From Beijerinckiaceae bacterium (GTDB lineage Bacteria > Pseudomonadota > Alphaproteobacteria > Rhizobiales > Beijerinckiaceae), in the NCBI GenBank assembly GCA_019753285.1, contig JAIELD010000075.1:1-36059 (forward strand): a DNA stretch of 36,059 nt, written 5' to 3'. Position numbers and translations under genes: made by a program. How positions within the stretch are numbered: the stretch's first letter is position 1; each line of letters opens with the position of its first letter. Under the pieces are notes generated by a model, which saw nothing but the letters and a program-made list of their open reading frames with translations, had not been told where the DNA came from and did no database searches. Below, in pieces: positions 24,307 to 31,899 of the stretch.

Positions 24307-25313
24307 TGCGCGCTCCTACGTTCTGGTGGCGGCGCGAGGATGGCATGCTTGCCCGCCTCCTTGCGCCGGCCGGCTGGCTTTACGGCTCGGTGACGGCGGC
24401 GCGCATGGGCAGGCCTGGCAGCAACATTACGCCAAAGGTGATCTGCGTCGGCAATTTCACGGTCGGGGGTGCCGGCAAGACGCCGGTCGCCATAGCGGTG
24501 GCCGGAATGGTTGCATCTCAGGCACAGAGCGTGTTCTTTCTCTCGCGCGGCTATGGCGGCAGGCTCGCCGGCCCGCTGCTGGTGGACCCGGCCCGGCATT
24601 CGGCGGCCGATGTCGGCGACGAGCCGTTGCTGCTGGCGCGGCACGCCCCGGTCGTCGTGGGACGCGACCGCGCAGCCGCCGGTGCTCTCTGCCAGACGCT
24701 TGGAGCCGACATGGTCATCATGGATGACGGGCTGCAGAACCCGTCCCTCCAAAAAGACATCCGGATCGCCGTCGTGGACGGGTCGGTCGGCGTGGGCAAC
24801 GGGCGGTGCGTCCCTGCCGGACCGCTGCGCGCCCCGCTTGCACGGCAATGGCCGTTCGTTGACGCGCTCGTCGTGATGGGGTCATCGTCGAGGACGGTCG
24901 ATGACATGAGGCGTGAGGCGGCTCACCGCTCCATTCCGGTTTTCGACGCGCGGCTGGTGACGCGCACGCGACCGGATTTCCTCGCAAAGCCGCTGCTCGC
25001 CTTTGCCGGCATCGGCCGTCCTGACAAGTTCTTCCATCATCTGGAAGCGCTCGGCGGTAATCTCGCGGGAGCGGTGGCGTTCGGCGATCATCACACGCTA
25101 AGCGATGGCGAGGCCGCCGACCTGTTGACGCGGGCTGCTTCGGCCGGCGCTCAGCTCGTCACCACGGAAAAGGACTTCATCCGCATGGCGAGCCCGGCCG
25201 GTTCTTCGCCCGATATCGTGAAGCTTATCAGCGCGACGGCCGTCCTTCCCGTCGAGGCCGAGTTCGACGATATGGAAAGGTTCAGGCTTTTCCTTGGGCG
25301 CGCAGCCGGGTGA
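24306..25313 (+). CDS. lpxK: Tetraacyldisaccharide 4'-kinase
   Basis: A 335-residue inner-membrane-associated kinase that phosphorylates the 4' position of the lipid A disaccharide. The P-loop-like motif CVGNFTVGGAGKTP lies near residues 47-60. Then come SRGYGGRLAGP, DVGDEPLLLARHAPVVVGRD near 102-121, and the family signature MVIMDDGLQNPSLQKD. An N-terminal hydrophobic segment (LLAPAGWLYGSVTAARM) probably docks to the membrane. The gene ends 32 bases inside the convergent DUF2093 gene. No defect is seen. Confidence 0.95.
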   Translation: MRAPTFWWRREDGMLARLLAPAGWLYGSVTAARMGRPGSNITPKVICVGNFTVGGAGKTPVAIAVAGMVASQAQSVFFLSRGYGGRLAGPLLVDPARHSAADVGDEPLLLARHAPVVVGRDRAAAGALCQTLGADMVIMDDGLQNPSLQKDIRIAVVDGSVGVGNGRCVPAGPLRAPLARQWPFVDALVVMGSSSRTVDDMRREAAHRSIPVFDARLVTRTRPDFLAKPLLAFAGIGRPDKFFHHLEALGGNLAGAVAFGDHHTLSDGEAADLLTRAASAGAQLVTTEKDFIRMASPAGSSPDIVKLISATAVLPVEAEFDDMERFRLFLGRAAG

Positions 25314-25503
25314 GCACCGCCTCGGGGCCGGAATAGGCCTCCTGCCGCTCCACGCTCCAATACCGCAATTCGGCGAGCGGTATCGGGTCGCCGGTCACGC
25401 CGCAGCGCACAAAGGTGCCGTGCCGCACGATCCGGTAATCGCCATCGAGATACTCGATCTCGGCCTCGGCTCCCATCGGCGCGGGGCGTTCAAATCTGTT
25501 CAT
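25282..25503 (-). CDS. DUF2093 domain-containing protein
   Basis: A 73-residue protein matching the DUF2093 family of Hyphomicrobiales, with the signature FVRCGVTGDPIPLAELRYWS followed by VERQEAYSGPEAVL. Cysteine is at position 34. Function unknown. It lies downstream of xseA in the same direction (64 bases apart), which is the usual arrangement in the order. Its last 32 bases overlap the 3' end of convergent lpxK. No clear ribosome binding site precedes the ATG, and a weak terminator-like hairpin lies between it and xseA. Confidence 0.9.
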   Translation of the reverse strand: MNRFERPAPMGAEAEIEYLDGDYRIVRHGTFVRCGVTGDPIPLAELRYWSVERQEAYSGPEAVLTRLRAQGKA

Positions 25504-25529
25504 GTGACAGCTATATCAATGGCCGCAGC

Positions 25530-25555
25530 AAAATAAAAGACGAGGCTGCCCGTCT
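25530..25555 (-). terminator. Possible terminator after xseA
   Basis: On the minus strand the arms AGACG and CGTCT with an eight-base loop are followed by TTTATTTT. The stem is only five base pairs, but the T-rich tract is long for this GC-rich region and lies directly after the xseA stop. It may be leaky, since DUF2093 lies just beyond in the same direction. Confidence 0.4.
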
Positions 25556-25567
25556 GCGAACGGCCTG

Positions 25568-27220
25568 TCAGAACAGCGATCCCTGCCCGGCCGGTGATTT
25601 CGATGCGGGCTTTGAAGGGGCGCGTTGCTTCGGCTCGGGCTCGCTCAAGCCTGCGCCCGCGACGGCGGTCACGCTGCCATCGGCAAAGCCGATCTCGAGC
25701 GGCATGCCGGGCTTGACGAGCGCTGCCTCGCGAACGGCGCGTCCGGCTTCGTCGCGGATGATGGCGAACCCGCGTGCCAGCACCTGCCGGTATCCAAGCG
25801 TGTTCAACAGGCCGGCGAGCCGAAGAAGCGCCTGGCGTTCGGTCTCGAGCGAGGCGCGCGCCACGCGGACGAGACGAGCGCCGCTCGCTTCAAGCCGTTC
25901 GTGCAGCCTCGGCAGGCCGGACCGTGGCGATTGTGTAGCCAGCAGCGTCACTGGACTTGCGAGCTGCGTCGCCTTGCGCTCCCGCACCTGCGCAGCGGCG
26001 CGCCTCAGCCTCCGCCCGGTCGCGGCAAGCTGTTCGAGCCCGGTCGCGATCTGCTGCCGCTCGCGCGCCTTGCGGTTTTCGAACGCGGCGGCAAGACGCG
26101 CCTGATAGCCGTCGAGCCTTTCGCGATACCGGCCGAGCCGCGCATGGGGCGATTGGGCCGAAATGCGTCGCGCAAGGCCGCCAAGCGCGATCTTGCGATG
26201 AGACAGATCGCTGCGCAGGCTCGCCGGCAGTTTGTGGCTTGCAATATCGAGCCTCTGGCGAGGCAGGTTCAGCAATGCGTCCGGTCCCGGCAGCGCCCGC
26301 GCGAGCGAGCGCAGTTCGGAGCGCCGGCGCTCGACATGGCGGAACAGCCCGCCGGACAGCCGGGCATCAAGCGTTCTCGTCAGCGCGATGAGTTCGCTTC
26401 TCACCGGCACGGCGAACTCCGCCGCTCCTGTCGGGGTCGGCGCGCGCCGGTCCGAGACGAAGTCGATCAGCGTCGTGTCCGTTTCATGCCCTACGGCCGA
26501 GATGAGCGGGATCGCGCCGGCAGCGACCGCTCGCGCCACGATCTCCTCGTTGAAGCCCCAGAGGTCTTCGAGCGAGCCGCCGCCACGCGCCACGATCAGC
26601 ACGTCCGGGCGGGGAATCGCGCCGTCTCCGAGCGCATTGAATCCGGCGATCGCGGCTGCCACCTCGCTCGCGCACGTGTCGCCCTGCACGCGCACCGGCC
26701 AGACGAGCACATGGCGCGGAAAGCGATCCTCGATGCGATGGATGATGTCGCGGATCACCGCTCCCGTCGGCGAGGTGATGACGCCGATGACGCGCGGCAG
26801 GTAGGGAATGGTGCGCTTGCGCTCCGGATCGAACAGGCCTTCGGCGGCAAGCTTGCGTTTCCGGGCTTCGAGCTGGGCCAGCAGTGCGCCAACGCCTGCC
26901 GGCTCGAGCTGGTCGATGACGATCTGATAGCTCGATTTTCCGGGATAGGTCGTCACCTTGCCGGTGGCGATCACCTCCATGCCTTCCTCGGGGCGGAACT
27001 TCAGCCGCCCGAACACGCCTTTCCAGATGATGGCGTCGATCTTGGCGTTCTGGTCCTTCAACCCGAAATAGCAATGGCCGGAGCTGTGCGGGCCGCGATA
27101 GCCGGAGATTTCGCCGCGCACGCGCACGCGCTCGAAACTGTCCTCCATCGTGCGCTTGATCGCGCCCGAAAGCTCGGTGACCGAGAATTCCGGGGCGTTG
27201 CTGAGGCTTGCGTCATCCAT
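25568..27220 (-). CDS. xseA: Exodeoxyribonuclease VII large subunit
   Basis: A 550-residue nuclease subunit; with XseB it degrades single-stranded DNA into oligonucleotides in mismatch and recombination repair. The N-terminal OB-fold contains FERVRVRGEISGYRGPHSSG and HCYFGLKDQNAKIDAIIWKG. The catalytic core has VIGVITSPTGAVIRDIIHRI, the PDVLIVARGGGSLEDLWGFN block and SAVGHETDTTLIDFVSDRRA. A long Arg- and Ala-rich coiled-coil region (about 280-440) follows. It is somewhat longer than the E. coli protein because of a C-terminal tail rich in Pro, Lys and Ser ending GQGSLF. No xseB is present in this window. It is divergent from purD. Confidence 0.95.
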   Translation of the reverse strand: MDDASLSNAPEFSVTELSGAIKRTMEDSFERVRVRGEISGYRGPHSSGHCYFGLKDQNAKIDAIIWKGVFGRLKFRPEEGMEVIATGKVTTYPGKSSYQIVIDQLEPAGVGALLAQLEARKRKLAAEGLFDPERKRTIPYLPRVIGVITSPTGAVIRDIIHRIEDRFPRHVLVWPVRVQGDTCASEVAAAIAGFNALGDGAIPRPDVLIVARGGGSLEDLWGFNEEIVARAVAAGAIPLISAVGHETDTTLIDFVSDRRAPTPTGAAEFAVPVRSELIALTRTLDARLSGGLFRHVERRRSELRSLARALPGPDALLNLPRQRLDIASHKLPASLRSDLSHRKIALGGLARRISAQSPHARLGRYRERLDGYQARLAAAFENRKARERQQIATGLEQLAATGRRLRRAAAQVRERKATQLASPVTLLATQSPRSGLPRLHERLEASGARLVRVARASLETERQALLRLAGLLNTLGYRQVLARGFAIIRDEAGRAVREAALVKPGMPLEIGFADGSVTAVAGAGLSEPEPKQRAPSKPASKSPAGQGSLF

Positions 27221-27389
27221 GGTCGATCAATTCGGTCCGGTCTGTCGCTGGCGGAGTGGAAGGCTTAGCGTCAATCGGCCGCTTTGCAAATACGGCTGGA
27301 GCGCACATCACCACCGGGTTGCGTGTCCCCAAGCGCCCCTGTAGTGACGTCGATCAGCAGCAGCCTTTCAACGAGCCAGGCGACATCCC

Positions 27390-28643
27390 ATGAACGTTCT
27401 TCTGATCGGGTCCGGCGGCCGCGAACATGCGCTGTCCTACGCGCTGGCGAAAAGCCCGCTCCTGTCGAAGCTGTTCATCGCGCCCGGCAATCCCGGCACC
27501 GCGCGCCACGGGGACAACGTCGTGATCGACGTGACGGACCATGGCGCGGTCATCGATTTCTGCCGGCTGATGAAGGTCGGGTTCGTGGTGGTCGGGCCGG
27601 AAGCGCCGCTCGTCGCGGGCCTCGTTGACGACCTCGAAGCCGCGGGGATCAAGGCGTTCGGCCCGAAGAAGGCCGCAGCCCGCCTCGAGGGATCGAAGGG
27701 CTTCACGAAGGAGCTTTGCGCCGAATTCGGCATTCCGACCGCTGGCTACCGGCGGTTTACCGACGCGGATGCCGCCAAGGCGCATGTCCGGCAGCAGGGG
27801 GCGCCGATCGTCGTCAAGTATGACGGCTTGATGGCCGGCAAAGGCGTCACGGTCGCGACCACGGAAGCCGAAGCGCTCTCTTCCATCGATGCGATCTATG
27901 CCGGCGAGCCGAACGCCGCCATCGTCATCGAGGACTGCATGGTGGGCGAGGAAGTGAGCTTCTTCTGCCTCAGCGACGGCGACCGCGCGGTGATCCTCGG
28001 CTCGGCGCAGGACCACAAGCGCGTATTCGACGGCGACAAAGGGCCCAACACGGGCGGCATGGGCGCGTATTCGCCCGCGCCGGTGTTTACGCCGGAACTG
28101 GAGGCCGAAGCCTTCGAAACCATCATCAAGCCGACCGTCGCGGGCTTGAAGCAGCGCGGCACGCCCTATCGCGGCGTACTGTTCGCGGGGCTGATGCTCA
28201 CCGGGCAAGGTCCCAAGCTCGTCGAATACAATGCCCGCTTCGGCGACCCCGAATGCCAGGTGCTGATTCTGCGCTTTGCGAGCGATCTGCTGCCGTTGCT
28301 GCTCGCCTCCGCCGATGGCGGGCTCGGCGACGCAAAACCCGTCCTGTCGAGCGATCATGCGCTCACGGTCGTCATGGCGAACGCCGGCTATCCGGGGCCT
28401 GTCCAGCCTGGCAGCGAGATCAAGGGCATCGACGGCGCGGAGGATGTCGGCGGCGTCACGGTGTTCCATGCCGGCACCAGGATGGATGGCACAAGGCTGC
28501 TCGCAGCCGGCGGGCGTGTGCTCAATATCTGCGCGACAGGGCCAACCCTGCGTGACGCCCAGCGCAGGGCCTATGAGGCGGTCGACCGGATCGATTGGCC
28601 GCAAGGCTTCTGCCGGCGCGACATAGGCTGGCGGGCGTTGTGA
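27390..28643 (+). CDS. purD: Phosphoribosylamine-glycine ligase
   Basis: A 417-residue ATP-grasp enzyme of purine synthesis that joins glycine to phosphoribosylamine. The N-terminal VLLIGSGGREHALSYALAKS is the family opening. The ATP-grasp fold shows VVKYDGLMAGKGVTVATTEA near residues 143-162, then AQDHKRVFDGDKGPNTGGMG near 208-227 with the magnesium-coordinating region EYNARFGDPECQ near 279-290. Length is normal. A modest AGGCGA precedes the ATG. The stop overlaps the GTG start of the patatin gene (GTGA), so the two are likely co-translated. About 170 bases separate it from divergent xseA. Confidence 0.96.
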   Translation: MNVLLIGSGGREHALSYALAKSPLLSKLFIAPGNPGTARHGDNVVIDVTDHGAVIDFCRLMKVGFVVVGPEAPLVAGLVDDLEAAGIKAFGPKKAAARLEGSKGFTKELCAEFGIPTAGYRRFTDADAAKAHVRQQGAPIVVKYDGLMAGKGVTVATTEAEALSSIDAIYAGEPNAAIVIEDCMVGEEVSFFCLSDGDRAVILGSAQDHKRVFDGDKGPNTGGMGAYSPAPVFTPELEAEAFETIIKPTVAGLKQRGTPYRGVLFAGLMLTGQGPKLVEYNARFGDPECQVLILRFASDLLPLLLASADGGLGDAKPVLSSDHALTVVMANAGYPGPVQPGSEIKGIDGAEDVGGVTVFHAGTRMDGTRLLAAGGRVLNICATGPTLRDAQRRAYEAVDRIDWPQGFCRRDIGWRAL

Positions 28644-29518
28644 GCCGCCCTCTCAAGGTCGCGGTTGCGCTCGGCGGCGGCGGGGCGCGTGGATTGGCGC
28701 ATATCGTGGCGCTGGAGGCGCTCGACGAGGCCGGCGTCAAGCCGGTCGCCATGGCTGGAACCTCGATCGGTGCGATCATCGGCGCCGCCTATGCCGCCGG
28801 CGTTCCCGCAGCGGATCTGCGCAGGCATGCGATCCGCACCTTTCGCGACCGCACCGAGGTGATGGCGAAGCTGTTCAAGGCGCGCACCGGCCGCTTCGCC
28901 GATCTCTTCGCAGGGGGGCGGCTCGGCAATCCCGTGCTGATGGATGGCGAGCGCCTGCTGGCGGAATTCTGGCCGGCCGGCCTGCCCCAGAGCTTCGAGG
29001 CGCTGCCGATCCCGCTGAGCGTCGTCGCCGCCGATTACTATGGCCGCACGCGGGTCGCCATGAGCGCCGGCGCTCTCAGGGCCGCTGTTGCCGCCTCCAT
29101 GGCGATCCCGGGCTTGCTGCAGCCGGTGAAGAGCGATGGCCGCGTGCTGGTCGACGGCGGTGCGGTCGATCCCGTGCCCTTCGACGAACTGCCCCTCGAC
29201 GCCGACCTGATCCTTGCGATCGACGTGACAGGCGGCCCCGTTTCGCTCATGGAGACCGAGGACGGAGCGGAAGGGAGGCTGCCCTCGCCGATGGAGGTCA
29301 CGCTCGGCGCGTCTCAGATCATGCAGAGCGCCATCTTCGAAGGCCGTCTGCTGCGGGCGCGGCTGCAAAACCCGTCGCTCGAACTGCACGTGCTGCGCCC
29401 TGCGGTGGAAAGCTTCAACGCAATGGATTTCTTCGCCGTGCGCAAGATCCTTGCGGCCGCGGAGCCGTTGCGCGCGGAGATCGCGACGCTGATCGCGGCG
29501 AAAGCCGCCGCCCGCTGA
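28640..29518 (+). CDS. Patatin-like phospholipase family protein
   Basis: A 292-residue patatin-type lipid acyl hydrolase with a Ser-Asp dyad. The oxyanion loop is GGGGARG at residues 12-18, the nucleophile motif is GTSIG at 40-44 (Ser42), and the catalytic Asp172 is in VDGGAVDP. No signal peptide is apparent, so it is probably cytosolic or membrane-peripheral and may act on phospholipids or other esters. GTG 28640 is preferred over the upstream in-frame start at 28595, which lies inside purD and adds 15 residues. It belongs to the RssA/YchK-like bacterial group by size. It is convergent with the DUF937 gene with three bases between. Confidence 0.92.
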   Translation: MSRPLKVAVALGGGGARGLAHIVALEALDEAGVKPVAMAGTSIGAIIGAAYAAGVPAADLRRHAIRTFRDRTEVMAKLFKARTGRFADLFAGGRLGNPVLMDGERLLAEFWPAGLPQSFEALPIPLSVVAADYYGRTRVAMSAGALRAAVAASMAIPGLLQPVKSDGRVLVDGGAVDPVPFDELPLDADLILAIDVTGGPVSLMETEDGAEGRLPSPMEVTLGASQIMQSAIFEGRLLRARLQNPSLELHVLRPAVESFNAMDFFAVRKILAAAEPLRAEIATLIAAKAAAR

Positions 29519-29521
29519 CAG

Positions 29522-30310
29522 TCAGGAATTGCGCGCCTTCACCATCGTCTCGAAGATGTTTGTGAGCGCATTTGTCTGCGTTTCGTGAACCTGCTGCCCG
29601 TGGTTCAGCATCGCCTGAAACATTTCGAGGCCTGCCTGGATCGGCGTCGGCGAGGGCGCCTGCTGCGCGGCTGGCGCGCCGCCCATCATCTGCCCCATCA
29701 TCTGGCTGAACATGCCGGCAAGCGCGCCGGGATTGAACCCGCCGCCAGCCGGGTTCTGCTGGGGCTGCATCATCTGGCCGAACATGCCGCCGAGGCCGCC
29801 CGCGCCACCCTGCGCATTGCCCATCATCTGGCCGAAAATATTGCCGAGGCCGCCACCGTTCGCCGCGCTGAGCAGGCCGCCGAGCCCGCTATTGGCCGCG
29901 CCTTTGAATAGCCCGCCCATGATCATCGAGGCGATTGCCGGCATCATGGCGTTCATGATGCTGGTGCTGATGCCGGACATGGCCGCGGCATGTTGAGCCA
30001 CCGCCTGCTGCGCCGCCTCGCCGCCGAAGATGGTGCCGAGCACGTCCTTGCCCGCTTCGACGGTCTCAGGCGCTGCCGTGGCGCTCGGCGCGGTGAAGGC
30101 TTTGAGATGCGCCGCGCCCGTCATCATTTCGAGCAGCGAGGCAAAGCCGTCCGGCGTTTCCGCCTTGTTCTGCAGCCCCATCGAGAGACCCGGAAGCACC
30201 GACTGCACCGCGGCCTCGGCCTGTTGCGGAGAGATGCCGTACTGGCTGGCGATATTGTTGATCCATTGACCGGATTGCGCGGCCTGCATGATTTCGGTCA
30301 GGTTGAACAT
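29522..30310 (-). CDS. DUF937 domain-containing protein
   Basis: A 262-residue protein. Its N-terminal part, MFNLTEIMQAAQSGQWINNI, followed by AEAAVQSVLPGLSMGLQ, matches DUF937. The same family appears to continue in the KDVLGTIFGGEAAQQAVAQH segment at about 88-107. Residues 140-225 are a low-complexity Gly/Met/Gln-rich stretch with repeated FGQMMG, GMFGQMM and MFSQMMG units. The C-terminus is a helix (MFQAMLNHGQQVHETQTNAL). Function unknown, probably cytosolic or surface-associated. GAGGAGA lies a few bases upstream of the ATG. The Met-rich low-complexity part may arise by repeat expansion. Confidence 0.85.
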   Translation of the reverse strand: MFNLTEIMQAAQSGQWINNIASQYGISPQQAEAAVQSVLPGLSMGLQNKAETPDGFASLLEMMTGAAHLKAFTAPSATAAPETVEAGKDVLGTIFGGEAAQQAVAQHAAAMSGISTSIMNAMMPAIASMIMGGLFKGAANSGLGGLLSAANGGGLGNIFGQMMGNAQGGAGGLGGMFGQMMQPQQNPAGGGFNPGALAGMFSQMMGQMMGGAPAAQQAPSPTPIQAGLEMFQAMLNHGQQVHETQTNALTNIFETMVKARNS

Positions 30311-30434
30311 GTCTTCTCCTCGCCTTGGGCCAGGATGGCCTGCGCTCCAACGACCACTCTAGACCATTTCGCGGCTGGACGGAATCGCCAAGGCTTTCAA
30401 GGCAAGACGAAGGCCTCGTTGGTCTTCGCATGCG

Positions 30435-31844
30435 CTATGGCAGGGCCCGAGCCGGCACGGGTGCCGGCGGCGCGTTCGCGCCAAGCTTGGCCACCTGACG
30501 GAAGACCACGACGAGGGCTGCCGCCCCGAAGATGAGGCTGCCGATCGTCACGCCCGTCATCGCGCCCTTGAAGCCGGCCATGGCCGCGCCGAAATGCGCG
30601 AAGGGCACGACGCCAAGCGTCGCGCGCAGCCAATTGAACACTGTGGAATAGATCGGGAAGCCGAGATTGTTGAAGGCCGCGTTGGCCGTGAACAGAAAGC
30701 CGTTGAACATCCACATGATGCCGCTGATCAGGCAGAAGAACTTGACATAATCGGCCGTCTCCCCCGTCGCGTGGAACATCGTGGTGATCGCGTCACGCGC
30801 CAGAAACAGAATGGCCCAGGTGAACAGCACGTAGAATACCGAGAAGACGAGCGCATCGCGCAGCGCGCGGTTCATGCGGGCAAACTGCCGCGCACCATAG
30901 TTCTGGCTGAGGATCGGCCCGACGCCGCCCGACAACGCGAAAAGCGCGCCGAAGGCGACCGGCGTCAGCCTGTCGATGATCGTCGCCGCCGCCACGGCCT
31001 TCTCGCCGAACTGGCCGATGATCGCGATGAGGAAAGCGTTGGCGACCGGGGTCGCGATGTTGGTGAGCACCGCCGGCATTGCGATGTTGAAGATGGCGGG
31101 TCCGTCCTTCAGCATCGCCGGAAGGCGCGGCCAGCCGACGAGATCGTGGATGCGGCAGGCTCCGTGCCAGCCGACATAGGCGAAGACGAGGCGCGAGACG
31201 ACGATGGTGATCGCCGCGCCGGTCACGCCGAGATCGAGCGCGAAGATGAGGATCGGGTCAAAGATCGCGGTGGCGATGCCGCCGGCCAGCGTGACGTACA
31301 TGGCGCGATTGGCGTCGCCGACAGCGCGCAGCACGCCGGAGAGGCTCATGCCGATCGCCATCAGCACGCCGGACGGAAGCGTGATGAGAAGAAAATGATA
31401 GGCGATGTCGAAGGCGCGGTCCTTCGCGCCGATGAGCTGAAGCAGGGTCGGCGAGAACAGAAGCATGACGACGCTGACGACAAACGATACGACGACGGAC
31501 CAGCCGACCGCCGAGGTGGCGATGTCGCTCGCTCTCAGCCGGTCGCCCGCCCCGAGGAAGCGGGCGGTGAGCGCCGTCGTCGCGATCATCACGCCGATGC
31601 TGATCGACAGCGCGAAGAAATTGATGAGCGCCGCATAGCCGACGGCGGCAGTCAGCACCTCGTCCTTTAGCATCGAGATGTAGAGCAGGGTGAGGAGATC
31701 GACCGCGAAGATCGCCATCAGGCCGACCGAGCCCGTCGCCGTCATCACGACGACGTGGCGCATCGTCGATCCTGCGGTGAATTTGCCGCGATCGAGCATC
31801 GTAAGAGGAGCGGAGGGAGGCGTCGCCGCCGGAGCTTCGGTCAA
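30435..31844 (-). CDS. MATE family efflux transporter
   Basis: A 469-residue inner-membrane protein with about twelve transmembrane segments and internal two-fold similarity, as in MATE (multidrug and toxic compound extrusion) sodium- or proton-driven exporters. Recognisable features are the N-terminal ASTMRHVVVMTATGSVGLM-like first helix, ALTARFLGAGDRLRASDIAT, GVLRAVGDANRAMYVTLAGG, and in the second half VGPILSQNYGARQFARMNRA, a strong MATE signature. The substrate cannot be predicted. It lies 55 bases after the CPA2 antiporter gene in the same direction, so a joint transcript is possible. Confidence 0.92.
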   Translation of the reverse strand: MTEAPAATPPSAPLTMLDRGKFTAGSTMRHVVVMTATGSVGLMAIFAVDLLTLLYISMLKDEVLTAAVGYAALINFFALSISIGVMIATTALTARFLGAGDRLRASDIATSAVGWSVVVSFVVSVVMLLFSPTLLQLIGAKDRAFDIAYHFLLITLPSGVLMAIGMSLSGVLRAVGDANRAMYVTLAGGIATAIFDPILIFALDLGVTGAAITIVVSRLVFAYVGWHGACRIHDLVGWPRLPAMLKDGPAIFNIAMPAVLTNIATPVANAFLIAIIGQFGEKAVAAATIIDRLTPVAFGALFALSGGVGPILSQNYGARQFARMNRALRDALVFSVFYVLFTWAILFLARDAITTMFHATGETADYVKFFCLISGIMWMFNGFLFTANAAFNNLGFPIYSTVFNWLRATLGVVPFAHFGAAMAGFKGAMTGVTIGSLIFGAAALVVVFRQVAKLGANAPPAPVPARALP

Positions 31845-31899
31845 GGGATGAGGTCCAGTTTGCGTGCCGAGCGGCGGCTCGGCGTGAAGAGGTCAGGCA

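Noticed and set aside
25625..27268. 547-codon open frame on the plus strand opposite xseA
   Set aside because: It is the antisense shadow of a clear xseA gene in GC-rich DNA. The protein is Arg/Ala-rich with no family resemblance and no ribosome binding site.
29690..29900. Repetitive DNA in the DUF937 gene as a separate repeat element
   Set aside because: The repetition encodes the Gly/Met/Gln-rich low-complexity part of one continuous protein and is explained by it.
30594..31670. 358-codon plus-strand frame opposite the MATE gene
   Set aside because: The charged Arg/Asp/Glu-rich composition is the usual product of reading antisense to a membrane protein. No domain is recognisable.
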